A stretch of DNA of 64,000 bases. Origin: Argyresthia goedartella (Eukaryota > Arthropoda > Insecta > Lepidoptera > Argyresthiidae). Below the pieces are notes generated by a model, which was given only the letters and a program-made list of their open reading frames with translations, did no database searches and had not been told where the DNA came from. The position numbers and the translations under genes were made by a program. Below, piece after piece: positions 1 through 9,099 of this stretch (position 1 is the first letter of the stretch; each line of letters starts with the position of its first letter). The DNA lies in contig OX463829.1 in NCBI GenBank assembly GCA_949825045.1, positions 8,370,001 through 8,434,000 of the forward strand. The letters are read 5' to 3'.

Positions 1-192
1 GGAAAGTTTGCCCTTTCTTCAAACTTTATAGCAATCGATTCCCACATTTCTTTTCCAGGTGTAGGTAGACATTCAGATTTCATGATGGACCAGATAACTT
101 GACAGACTTCTTTTATTATCTTGCTTACTGTTGATATACCAAGTCTGTATTCGAAGCTAAGATCTGTAAAAGTATGTCCACTCGCCAGGTAT
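1..192 (-). CDS. PIF/Harbinger transposase, exon 2 (runs off left edge)
   Basis: Reading the minus strand from 192 to 1 gives an open segment starting YLASGHTFTDLSF, then a segment like GISTVSKIIKEVC, the conserved helix-turn-helix-like stretch found after the first conserved block in HARBI1/ALP1-type transposases. It begins right after a pyrimidine-rich TGTTTCAG acceptor at 193-200. The upstream exon (1036-1328) ends in phase 2 and this one supplies the missing base, so the frame continues. The catalytic DDE region would be left of the window. The enzyme would cut and insert PIF/Harbinger elements at TA-rich 3-bp targets. Family call is by motif recognition only. Confidence 0.72.
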
Positions 193-230
193 CTGAAACA
201 ATAAAATTATGTTATGTTTCTTTTTTACAG

Positions 231-985
231 GTAAAGAAGTGATAAAGCGATGGGGAAACATTAGAGATGCATTTAAAAAATCTCGTAAAAGAGTGAAAGA
301 TGCTACAAAATCTGGTGCTGGAGCTTCAAATATTAAAAAATATATATATAACGACCAGTTGCAATTTCTAAACAAAGTGTTTGAAGAAAGGACAACATTT
401 GATAGTCTGACAGAACAAATAGAAAACTCTGATTCGACAGAAGAGGTCCTGTCAGCGAATGAAAAGGGAAAAGAGGATTTAGTAACATTTAAAAAGCCTG
501 CTAAGCAACTAGGTTCTCGAAAACGAAAAAATGTTGATGAAGTTGAATTAAAAATGTTGAAAGCAATGGAAGACAAGGAAGACAGAAATTTACATTTTTT
601 CAAAGGAATTATTCCAACCTTGAACAATTTTACTGACGATGAAATTGTGCAATTTCAGTTGGAAGTCATGCAACTAATAACAAAGATTAAGAAGGAACAA
701 AAACGTTCAGTTCAACATCAACAGATGATGTACGAGAATCAGCCAGTACGTTCAGTTCAACATCAACAGATGATGTACGAGAATCAGCCAGTACGTTCAG
801 TTCAACGTCAACAGATGATGCACGAGAATCAGCCAGTATACCAAACTGTACGTCCCTGTACTGTCAATTCTGGGAGCCAATTTTATCGCGCTTACGGCGA
901 CGAATTGTCAAGTACTTCATCGCCATTGTCAACACATTCTTCTTTGGATGATTCAATTGATTTCGCTGATACAAATTTCGTTTAA
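231..985 (+). CDS. MADF/BESS-type accessory protein of the PIF element, last exon
   Basis: Open frame of about 250 residues starting after a TTTTTTACAG acceptor at 221-230. The start matches the second half of a MADF (Myb/SANT-like) DNA-binding domain: a KRWGNIRDAF core, basic helix and SGAGAS. The first half must be in an upstream exon, not seen here. Around 600-700 is a BESS-like block (LNNFTDDEIVQFQLEVMQLI), a protein-protein interaction motif common in MADF proteins. A 15-residue repeat unit occurs three times near the C-terminus. Stop TAA at 983-985 is followed by AATAAA near 1000. PIF/Harbinger elements usually carry a second Myb/SANT-like DNA-binding ORF that helps the transposase, so this is probably that gene. 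It lies antisense within the transposase intron. Confidence 0.66.
704..838 (+). repeat. 45-bp in-frame tandem repeat, three copies
   Basis: Units begin at 704, 749 and 794, each 45 bp and encoding RSVQHQQMMYENQPV with one or two changes in the third copy (H to R, Y to H). Being a multiple of three it keeps the MADF/BESS frame open. The near identity of the copies suggests recent expansion. Confidence 0.93.
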
Positions 986-1035
986 CGTGTTAATTTTTTC
1001 AATAAATACTACTAATTAAAATGATGTTTACTTAC

Positions 1036-1328
1036 CGAATTGCAATGACTAACATTTCAATAGGCTGAATACAGTTTCTCATCTTTGAATTCTCACGTTG
1101 TAAATGGTTTTTCAAACTGTAATGTAATTGGTTAAAAGAGGATATTGACATCCGAAAGTACGTGAAAAACCTGTCTTCATCTTTTAGTAGGTCTGGAAAT
1201 AAGGTGTAGAATGCTCCACACTGTTCTCTTTTCATGTTAATCGGATGAACCCAATAATTTCTCTGCCTTTTCTGGCGGCGGTATCTTCGGTACAAAATCC
1301 ACATTGCAATTATTTGTTCACGTTCCAT
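1036..1328 (-). CDS. PIF/Harbinger transposase, exon 1
   Basis: The minus-strand reading frame from the Met at 1328 encodes about 97 residues: MEREQIIAMW, a basic arginine-rich stretch, then NYWVHPINMKREQCGAF, FPDLLKDEDRFFTYFRMS and a final VIAIR. This order (basic patch, YWVHP, DxxRFFxYFRM) is typical of the N-terminus of insect HARBI1-like transposases. An in-frame Met exists further up (1451), but the residues between do not resemble the family, so 1328 is preferred. The frame ends at a good donor CG/GTAAGT at 1036/1035. The 843-bp intron (193-1035) contains a complete exon of another gene on the opposite strand. Confidence 0.72.
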
Positions 1329-1626
1329 TTTTAGAGTTTTAGTTCCACGTTCCACTACGCGACTGTGCGCGTCGACGGTAAAGACGTTACTGGATACAAA
1401 ATCGGGTCGTGTGAAAGCTAATGTGTTACCGGACAATTCGGCGCCGGCCACCCGGTATCCGGTAGCAACCGGTACGTATGAAAAGGCACTAACTGTGCGC
1501 TGTTTTAAATAAATATCTTTTCATTTCTCATTTTTCATTTTCATCAAGTTCGTTCAAGTTTCGGCCGATTTTCCTCAGACAACCTTTATATAATCTTACG
1601 GTGATGGAAAACACCGTCAGTAAACC
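1329..1626. other. PIF element flank, no further gene
   Basis: Holds the 5' leader of the transposase and probably the right end of the PIF/Harbinger element. A motif built of CCGGTA-type repeats (1452-1475) might be near the terminus, but the opposite end is outside the window, so neither terminal inverted repeat nor target duplication can be confirmed. Confidence 0.4.
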
Positions 1627-1987
1627 TTCATTACCCCATAGCTGTGGTGATGGGCTAGCCTCCTGTCATGCAAAATGGAGTAATGATAAACTGGCTAAAA
1701 GTGGGCAGAATTGTGCCCCTGCCACCCCGTATGGGAAAAGGCGTTATGCTATGTTGTGTTATGTGAAAAGAAAATAATATCATGTCTGATCCAATATTTG
1801 ATTCGAAACTAGATCTTAAAGATTTTAGACTTAGTGATTGGCAGCGTTTGCGATGATAGCTGCGCGGTAATGGGCTAGTCCCATTTCACGGAAAAAAGAG
1901 TATCGAATAACTTACTAAAAGTGGGCACAATTGTGCCTCTGCCACCCCATATATGGTAAAAGGCGTGAAGCTATGTTATGTTGTTAG
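1627..1987 (+). repeat. Two diverged copies of a dispersed ~130-bp repeat
   Basis: Segments 1627-1764 and 1854-1987 align: both contain GATGGGCTAG or its variant, then AAAAGTGGGCA.AATTGTGCC, CTGCCACCCC and AAAAGGCGT, and end in a TATGTTATGTT-type run. This layout resembles the 3' tails of insect LINE/SINE families ending in a simple ATGTT-like repeat. Family assignment is inferred. Confidence 0.6.
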
Positions 1988-2079
1988 ATAGGTAGTATTA
2001 TACAGTATTTGAGTATGGTGAAGTAGGGGCTATTAAAACACGTCGCTTTGTATGGGTCCCCTTAAATTTATAAAATCTC

Positions 2080-2113
2080 GTTTACCTACCTACCTACCTA
2101 CCTACCTACCCTA
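2080..2113 (+). repeat. (CCTA)n microsatellite
   Basis: About seven tandem CCTA units read directly between 2080 and 2113, with one interruption. Confidence 0.95.
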
Positions 2114-2294
2114 CCTAGTTCATTATTTAGTGCTACCTATAGCGGCAACCGAAATGGGACATTCTGAGAAAATTGCAAATCTCCTCCTAGGTATAGATAA
2201 TTACGAAAATGAACCTTGTGTGATTGTTCTTAAGATACATTTTTACTGTCATTTATGTTATTGTATTTATCTCTTAAACATAGAAATAGATACA

Positions 2295-2315
2295 GGAAAT
2301 AGGTAGAGCTATATA
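2295..2315 (+). repeat. Target site duplication, left copy
   Basis: A 21-bp sequence beginning GGAAATAGG and ending CTATATA; an exact second copy is at 7063-7083. It brackets the OTU-LINE insertion. A duplication of this length is usual for target-primed reverse transcription. Confidence 0.9.
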
Positions 2316-2679
2316 TGAATGAATGAATGAATGAATGGTGCTTCTCCAGCCAGGGTTCTAAACCTGTTCCGGTCTTTCGGCCGGCATACCAGAGGGCACA
2401 AGTTTTGAGGGGGGGCGGAATGACCTGCTCTATAGGAGGGGAAGGATAGTGAATTCAATTGACCGACTCTTCAGCCTGAAGCCAATATAGGATATGTGGA
2501 ATGGGGAGGATGTGGGATTTGGAGAGCAGCTGTTGTTTTCTTCAAGTTCTTGTTTTCCTTCTATTTTCAGTTATTGTTATTAGTTGAGTTTCCTGAGTCG
2601 TGTTCGTTTGGGTTATCCGGTAAGTTCCCAGTTTCGCTTTCGCTCTCTGTTTCTGGAATACGGTATATTTGCCTCTAGG

Positions 2680-3270
2680 CCATCCTGACTTCGTCCCTGT
2701 TGTGTGATGATTCTGTCCAGTAACTGTGTTCTTCACCGTAGTATTTGATGTCATGCTTAAGGAAATCTTTCCAGGTGTATATAAATCGGCCGACTTTCTT
2801 CTTCCTTGCTTCGTATTTGAATGGAGCGTGTAGAAAGTGCTGTTGTGGGCGTCGCAGAATATGTATTGTAACACATCCGGTGGTTTTTGATTCGTTTGTT
2901 TATCGTTTTGCCCTGTAGTCAGTCATGAATTTTGTGGTATCTTGGATAGCTTCTGGCGTTCTCAAACATGTCTCTGAGGATCAGGCGTTCATATTTTCTT
3001 AGTCAAGAACTGACTTTCAACTGTTTGCTTTAGTGAGGGTTGCCGCTTTTTGTCCGTATTTTATAAACAGTGCAATGACCATTTTGTAAATCAGACGCAC
3101 TATATTCCAGTCCATGTTGGATTTCTTTATAAAATGCATTAGGGCCTTGGAATTTCATATGGCTTGCCGGCACCTCTTTTTTATTGTGTCCTATGTCCTG
3201 CCGTAATATATGTGCCGAGATATTTGATTTCGTTTACGGTTCGTATTGGAACTCCGTCCAATACACTGGT
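2680..3270 (-). pseudogene. LINE pol C-terminal remnant (OTU-LINE)
   Basis: The minus strand shows, across several frames, VLDGVPIRTVNEIKYLGTYI near 3270 (the post-RT block common to LINE pol proteins), then LRKYERLILRDMFENARSY, an IKN segment, and YTWKDFLKHDIKYYGEEHSY shortly before a stop near 2682. These are the thumb/C-terminal parts of a non-LTR pol. Several stops and shifts interrupt it. About 340 bp of 3' UTR follow down to the (ATTC)n tail. Confidence 0.6.
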
Positions 3271-3292
3271 TGTTTATGGGGTCTCTTATAAG

Positions 3293-3705
3293 AATTTTCG
3301 TCTTATAACCCTATCTCTTTCAGGTTGCGGGCGGTCCGACTCTGGAACGCACCTCTTTGCACTATAAGAGACAGTCCGACTCTTTTTTCTTTTAAGAAAC
3401 ATATCAAAGAGCACTACCTGTCTCTTTCGTAAAAGTTATTGTATTTATATTATTATATGTAAAGTTTATGTATATGTCGGTAATTATTTCGTATTTGCTA
3501 TCTGTATTTTACAGATATTTTAATTTATTCCTAGGCATTTTAGTTATAGTAATTATTGTGCACTGCCTACCCTTTTATGATAGCAATTCCTGTAATGCCT
3601 TGTTTTTCTGGAAGAAATCTCTTTTTAGAGACAAGCTCGCCCTTGTACATGCATTTCCTTTTGATGTAACTTTTAAAATATTTGTGTGCAATATTGTGAA
3701 GGAGG
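3293..3705 (+). mobile_element. 5'-truncated CR1/Daphne-like LINE nested in the OTU-LINE
   Basis: On the plus strand, 3300-3430 encodes FRLRAVRLWNAPLCTIRDSP and KKHIKEHYLSLS followed by a stop, almost the same as the C-terminus of the LINE ORF at 43141-43719. The 3' UTR stem-loop (3608-3645) matches the 3' ends at 42885, 53512, 55324 and 57979. It is in the opposite orientation to its host element and interrupts the OTU-LINE between endonuclease and C-terminal pol. Exact junctions are uncertain by about 15 bp. Confidence 0.75.
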
Positions 3706-3917
3706 TTTGTTCCTATAATTCTCTTTTTCCTGTATTTCTTTATAGCGTCTTGTCCGATGCGAGCATTCAGATACCAGAGATAGTGTTTTGACATATGTAT
3801 CATGTTTGTTTCCTGTATATAGGCTATGTGTATGTTTCTGTTAGTCAATTCCGCATGAATGTTGAGTCTTTTAGTTATTTCGGCGCATCCTCTAATGTTC
3901 CAATTAGCAAAGCGCAT
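3706..3917 (-). pseudogene. APE-type endonuclease start of the OTU-LINE
   Basis: The minus strand from 3917 begins MRFANWNIRGCAEITKRLNI and continues with HIAYIQET, the opening beta strand (NWNIRG) and the Q-E-T metal-binding motif of LINE APE endonucleases. The rest of the domain is lost where the nested LINE begins. It follows the OTU copy at 4080-4493 in the same orientation, implying an OTU-endonuclease-RT order in the intact ORF2. Confidence 0.62.
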
Positions 3918-4079
3918 GTGACTTGTGGTTTAAATATGGGGCTGTTTCGTATCATCGTATATCCGGTGTTGTCTGGGATGTCTTCTGTTGATGTTATGGT
4001 TGACCCTGAGGAGGTCATGGGTGTTGCATTAAGTATCGGGGAAAGTATGGTGTTATCAGTTTGGTTATCGGTTGCTTGA

Positions 4080-4493
4080 TCCGTGGGTAAATTTGGCGAT
4101 TCAAGCAAGTATACGCTGTCGTAGTGGTGTCCTGTGCCGTTGAGGTTGATAGATTTCACTGCATCCGCTGGATTCTGGGGCGTGAATGTGAGCGATGGTG
4201 TATTTTGCTGGTGGATTGTTACGGTAACTAGAAAGTATTCCGCAGCTGGTATTATAATCTCTTCTCCAGCCCAAGTACCGTAATTGCGCAGATTTTCAAT
4301 GTTGATTTGTTGAGGATTTCAGGCTCAGTGATTGCGAGCTTTGTTCTGTTCATCGCCGTTTTCTTCTACATATTTAACTAGGTCCTTACGAATGTGAGTG
4401 TGGTTGCATGTTAATTGACATAGGTGATTAATTTGGTCAGCAATTGCGGTGAATAGGCAGTTACCATCTCAGAATTGGTAAGGCTTCCATTAC
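4080..4493 (-). pseudogene. OTU cysteine protease domain, copy 2
   Basis: Minus-strand reading gives DGNCLFTAIADQINHL (catalytic Asp/Cys motif), NHTHIRKDLVKYVEENGD, then after a frame break NYGTWAGEEIIIPAAEYF and, at the end, GTGHHYDSVY with the catalytic His. The order and spacing fit an OTU fold of about 130 residues. A frameshift just before DGNC and a stop after the first third inactivate it. The domain would cleave ubiquitin-type chains or process the element's own polyprotein; the role in LINEs is not established. Confidence 0.75.
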
Positions 4494-5499
4494 GTTATCT
4501 TCTTGGGATATTGTTGAAAGAAAGAACTTAGAGATAGCGTGATTTATTTGAACTACCTTTGTCTACGATTAACACATCGTTCGGGTTGCGATTGTCAAAG
4601 TTTGTGCGTATCTTCGTGCGCCCTTATTCTCGGTAGAGAGCCGCTTAGGACAAAAAGTCTCCGATTTTATTGTTGTTATTGTTCATCAGTGGAAGTCTTT
4701 TGTTAATTGCCTGTTTTCTGGAAGATGGTGAAATGATCCTTTTATGATGTGCAATTGTTGGCTGTTTCTCGCTATTTCTCAGAATTTGCAGTTATGTAGT
4801 AGACGAACTTGCATTATTGTTTTATTTTTGTGGGCTTGTCGGACCGGATAAAGTTAGAAATAGTTAAGTTTTGTTTTACTGTTATTGGGTAGGTTCCTGC
4901 CTAGTTTTGTACCTATACCTATCTCCTACCTACTAGTACGGCACTGTGCCTGTGGGATAGTTTGGAGTTGGCGTAGTAATTTGAAGCGAGCGTGGTATCT
5001 GTTTATGAAATGGTATTTAGCATTACGAAGGGGGTTACCTGCCAGATATAGAGTTCGTTTTGCCTTTTGATCTGAGTTAGGGCTATCATAATCGCAGCGA
5101 TCTCACCAGGTTGTTGCTCAGCTAGTGAGACTCATTGCACTGATATCACCTACTTCAATAGTGCATTTTAGTTAGGTCCGTGACTCGGGTCGAGGTTCAG
5201 TCCGTGAACAAGGCCCTAAAGATGAAGTACCCGGTTGTATCTGACCCGGCGGAGGGGGATGCATGTGTTTGTGGCGTGTGAGTGTATGTGTCGGTACGGT
5301 AAGTATCAAAGTCATTGGTCATCTTATCTTGAGTTGTGCATTTTGGGTAGGCCGGGGAAGGTGTTTAGATTTACCGCTATCATATTATCTGTTTTTGGGG
5401 CGGGTGGAACTTGAGTGTACTTTGGTTGTCGCGCTGTATTTTGGTATGGGAAAAGTGAGATGCTGTAGATTTGACTGGTTTTTGATTACGTTTTGGTGC
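4494..5499 (-). other. Spacer between the two OTU copies
   Basis: No confident coding segment. Parts resemble 5905-6640: an ATAAAGTTAGA-type motif (about 4846 and 6588) and a CGATCTCACCAGGTTG-like motif (about 5098 and 6626) recur in the same order about 1.5 kb apart. This suggests that the OTU copy and its upstream region form a tandem duplication. Confidence 0.5.
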
Positions 5500-5904
5500 T
5501 CTATTATGTATGCGCTTTCGTAGTGGCTGTCGGAAAAGGTCAAGTTGATAGTTCCGACTGCGTTATATTCTTGTTGGGGGCTATATACGATTGATGGGCT
5601 ATTTTGTTGATGGATCGCTACACTTATTACGTTGAACTCCGCGGCTGCTATGATAATTTCTTCACCTCCCCACGTGCCCTGTATGTGGAGATTTTTTATG
5701 TACTCAGTGAAAGCTTCTGCGTTTGGTGCGTCGATCGCAAGTTTGATGCAAGATGCGTGGATAATTGCTGTTAGCTTCCACGTATCTAGCTAAGTCGCTT
5801 CTGATGTGGGTATGGTTGAATGTCGCTCCAAACAGATGGTTGATTTGGTCTGCAATTGCAAGGAACAGGCAGTTTCCATCTCTGGGCATTGGTAGAGTTT
5901 CCAT
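5500..5904 (-). pseudogene. OTU cysteine protease domain, copy 1
   Basis: Starts at the Met at 5904: METLPMPRDGNCLFLAIADQ, with NHTHIRSDLARYVEANSN and, in another frame, GTWGGEEIIIAAAEFNVISV and SDSHYESAY. It carries the Asp-Gly-Asn-Cys motif and the terminal His-Tyr pair. The first part is open for about 60 residues before a frameshift. It is clearly homologous to copy 2 but considerably diverged, so the duplication is old or each copy is a distinct part of the element. Confidence 0.75.
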
Positions 5905-6729
5905 TGTAAGATATTACTACAGGAGAGAGCCTCATGCTGTTTTAGCTAATATGAATGTGTGTGTGGGTTGTTTCTAAGAGGTGTACGGCCGGTATGATGA
6001 GAGATGCTGTTTGGCCTTTTACGATCTATTTTTATTCTAATGTTTCCAGGTATTTCCAAGATGGGCTGACACTATAGAATGGGTGCCAGATGTGTGAGGG
6101 AACGTTGTTGGCCTTTTGTGCTTCGAAGATTTTTCAATTGTTCCTAAATAGCAGTCAATTGTTTTGTCTAGTTTCTGGGAATTTGGTGAGATGGCCTTTT
6201 TATGGCATGCACGTGTTTAGTTTTTGTTTATTGTCGGGTTTAGTATATTTGCAGTTTAGCTACGTAAAAATAATTCTAGGATTGTTAAGTTTTGGGTTGG
6301 CTTATTCACAGAGTTTCAGGGTTTAGTGGAAAGTTATTGTTAATGACTGTTTTGAATGGTCTTTCGAAGATGAGGAGAAAAGAAATCTCGAGGAGAATTA
6401 TCTCGAATTTATTTTCAGGCAAAGCAATATAAGTATATGTAGCTATAATAATGTTTTATTAGTTGATTTTGCCTATGACGCACCTGTAAATGTGATTATG
6501 CCTTAGTCAATAGGGGCGACCGCGGCCGCGGTAAGTGGTGGTTTATTATTGTCAGGCGGCGAGTGGTCCTGAGAGAAATAAAGTTAGAGATAGGTAATCA
6601 CTATCAATGATGTCCTAATCGGAATGATCTCACCAGGTTGGTGTGTTTAGCGGCGGTGGTGGTGGAGGCAGTAGCGTTGAGTGTGTGTTGCGTAGGCGTC
6701 GCTCGCTGCCGGCCTGTCGCTGCGTGGCT
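5905..6729 (-). other. OTU-LINE inter-ORF region
   Basis: No clear protein. A run of GGCGGTGGTGGTGGAGGC-type simple sequence lies near 6650. Shares short landmarks with 4494-5100 (see that entry). Confidence 0.4.
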
Positions 6730-7062
6730 CAGACGTGCACCTGGCCTAGAATTCTAGGGCTTGCACAGATGGGATGCCTAAGAGTATCGCGCAGTTCTCT
6801 GGGCATTCATTACACTTGACCGCACTAGTATCTTCACAATCACTGAAATGCGCGGTATTGCACAGATGGGGTGCCTAGATGGATCGCGCACATTCCCCAG
6901 GTAACCCTTACAGTAACACGCGGTATAAGCCAGGCTCGTTTTCGGGCCTCCGGAGGCAGAACAAAAGGCGCGCGCCGGGGATGAAAACTATTGTTTGTTT
7001 AAATGCGTTTGCGAGATCTTGGGGGGACACGTCCGTTCGGTCCGGCAACACAAACGCCACCC
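6730..7062 (-). pseudogene. ORF1 remnant of the OTU-LINE, truncated at the 5' end
   Basis: The minus strand from 7062 reads FRVAFVLPDRTDVSPQDLAN and then KQTIVFIPGARLLFCLRR before a stop near 6908. Further left, another frame gives CEDTSAVKCNECPENCAILL (near 6830-6750), which is cysteine-rich and may be a zinc knuckle. A ~90-bp segment starting TTGCACAGATGGG occurs twice (6762 and 6853). The open frame is cut exactly at the target duplication, as expected for incomplete reverse transcription. Product unknown; ORF1 nucleic-acid binding is a guess from position. Confidence 0.5.
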
Positions 7063-7083
7063 GGAAATAGGTAGAGCTATATA
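7063..7083 (+). repeat. Target site duplication, right copy
   Basis: Exact match to 2295-2315. Confidence 0.9.
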
Positions 7084-7722
7084 AAAACAAAAACAGGCGA
7101 AACATAAAAATAAAAATAAAATTAGAGGTAGGGTACCTATTGGTACTAGGTACCTTGTCAATAAGTGCACATATTGTTGACACACATAATCTTTCCAAAA
7201 AAACGTATCGCATTGGTTTAGGATATCGTCTCTTCGTTAACCAGTTGGTGTATTGACAGATAATATTTTGATTAACTTATCACACTGTTCTTCGATTCAT
7301 TTGCTTTCCAGTTTCCACCGCGACCCGCACGAGCAATTTTGCTCTCCACTATTGTCATTATCAAATCTAATCAATTCAAAATCCTCATCCAAGAATAATA
7401 AGAGATTTTTTATTATTTCGCACATCTTTATTACGATGCTGACAATAACTGCATCAAAACAAAACGACCACAAATCACCGGTGAGAAGTTGTGATCTTGT
7501 CACACGTAACTTGTAACGTAACGTTTGCCAAAACTTGGATCTTTTTGTTCCACACATCAATAAGGTACTCAATGCTCTCTTTCACGTCTAGCGCATGCGT
7601 CGCACCGCACGCCCTTGGTGCGATAATTCACTTTCCCTGTCTCACCTAGTGCATGCATGGGTCGCAGATCGCACGCGTTGTACCCCACGGGCTATTCAGA
7701 CGATGAATTGTCAATGTGAGCG
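7084..7722. other. Intergenic, no gene seen
   Basis: Overlapping short frames on both strands at about 7250-7570 resemble no known family and have no splice or codon support. A run rich in CGCATGC/GTCGCA words lies at 7590-7680. Confidence 0.5.
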
Positions 7723-7731
7723 CTGAAAACC

Positions 7732-8209
7732 AGCGATGTGAAGTTAGCCCAATACTTCTTAGGAACGTCTCTAAAATTTTAGACGATTTAGACTTTTTTT
7801 GGACCCCCCCAAATACGAAGTTTCAGATTTTGACCTCGCTTAGTTTTCGTAAAAAAATAAAAACGTTACAAACACCAGCCCAACACATGCGAGTAAAAAG
7901 TTGAAACTCACAGCGTTCAAGGAGGCGATTTTGACCCCCCAGGGAAAGTAATCAAAACATCTGTATGTCATATAGTATCTGAGAAAAAAAATAAAAGCAA
8001 CGACAACAATGTCGTCGAGGTAAACAAGCGCATAAAGAATGGAACGCATGAGAAGGTAAGACTTTATTTTAATAGGCAGAGGACTCCGAAAATTACCGAA
8101 ATACGAGGTTTCCGATTTTGATCTCATGTGGTTTCGACGTAAGATGACAAAACATCCGAACATAATTTCAGTGTAATCTGCAAACACCAGTCCAACAGTG
8201 CTAGTACTT
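7732..8209 (+). repeat. Left inverted arm of the fold-back element
   Basis: About 478 bp pairing with 9100-9577 with scattered mismatches. A motif AACACCAG(C/T)CCAACA recurs about 310 bp apart inside the arm (7873 and 8184), so the arm itself is built from related sub-units. Confidence 0.9.
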
Positions 8210-8339
8210 TCACTTTGTAAGATTTAAGGCCCCTTATTATACAGCAATTGCATAAAGTACTAAGTATTATCTGTCATCAGTACGGAACGGAAAATCGGTT
8301 GCAGTTGTTGAGAAAATGGCCAAGCCCGAATTTAGGTTA

Positions 8340-8510
8340 GGTAATGGTGGTTGTGTTTAGATAAAGTAGTGTATGCAGCTGTATGTAATTAGCCCTTAAA
8401 ACACTCGTGTGACCCTGTTATAAAAACCTAAAACCACATTCGTGTTTTAAGGACCCTCATTGTATGACAGTTGCATAAACTAGTATTATACCCACATTAA
8501 TGTACTGACA
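8340..8510 (+). repeat. Dispersed repeat with an ACACTCGTGT-type palindrome
   Basis: Landmarks AGTGTATG, TGTAATTAG, TTAAAACACTCGTGTGA, ACAGTTGCATAAACTA and ATTAT(A/G)CCCAC recur in the same order at 16490-16670. Lies in the centre of the fold-back element, so it may be an insertion there or part of the family. Confidence 0.65.
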
Positions 8511-8559
8511 GCATTTTTTTTGCATATACATATATACTTTTTATTGTGCCTACATTTTT

Positions 8560-9045
8560 CCAATTTTATCGTCTATTTCTTTATTTAAACGGTATTTACA
8601 TTTTATCTATATCCACATTATAAATACACTGACCCCGTATTCTTTGCCTATGTTCTATTTCGTTTACAGTATTTTAAGTCTCTATTTCATATTAATTAAT
8701 AGATATGTTTTATGCATTTATTGTTCACCATTTTTTTTCAATCTAAGTATTTTGCTTTACTTCACCTATTCTAAACAGTATTTACAAAATTTTATTTACT
8801 TTCACATAAATTCACATGTTTTATTATTTATTAGATACGTTTTGTTTTGCATTTTTTTGTTATTTTTCCGTTTTTTTTTTTCAATCCAAGCATCTTCCTT
8901 TTTCTTTACTTTACCTATTCTAAACAATATTTACAACATTTTATTTATTTCGACATAAATGTACTCCCAGCGTTTTTTTGTATTATTTCTTGTATGTACT
9001 GTAACATTTTATTTATTTTTACACAAATCTACTAATAGCACACTT
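8560..9045 (+). repeat. AT-rich degenerate tandem repeats
   Basis: Segments containing CACCTATTCTAAACA.TATTTACAA and ATTTTATTTA recur at about 8757 and 8906, with weaker copies at about 8575 and 8995. The period is roughly 150 bp and the copies are diverged. The apparent hydrophobic frames here are just poly-T translation. Confidence 0.6.
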
Positions 9046-9099
9046 ATTGTTCCTGGCGGGTCAAAATCGCCTCCTTGAACGCTGTGAGTTTTAACAATA

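Larger units (their letters stand above)
2316..7062 (-). mobile_element. OTU-domain non-LTR retrotransposon (LINE), decayed insertion
   Basis: A 4747-bp insertion bracketed by exact 21-bp duplications. The left (3') end carries a (TGAA)n run at 2316-2336, equal to an (ATTC)n tail on the minus strand. From the right (5') end the minus strand holds an ORF1 remnant (6730-7062), a first OTU domain (5500-5904), a spacer, a second OTU domain (4080-4493), an APE-type endonuclease start (3706-3917), a foreign LINE 3' fragment (3293-3705, plus strand), and the end of the pol ORF (2680-3270). The reverse transcriptase core is missing. OTU cysteine-protease domains are known in some non-LTR elements, but I cannot name the clade. 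Frames are broken, so this copy is dead. Confidence 0.78.

Noticed and set aside
8644..9035. Hydrophobic frames resembling membrane proteins
   Set aside because: Produced by T-rich tandem repeat sequence; no start context or family similarity.
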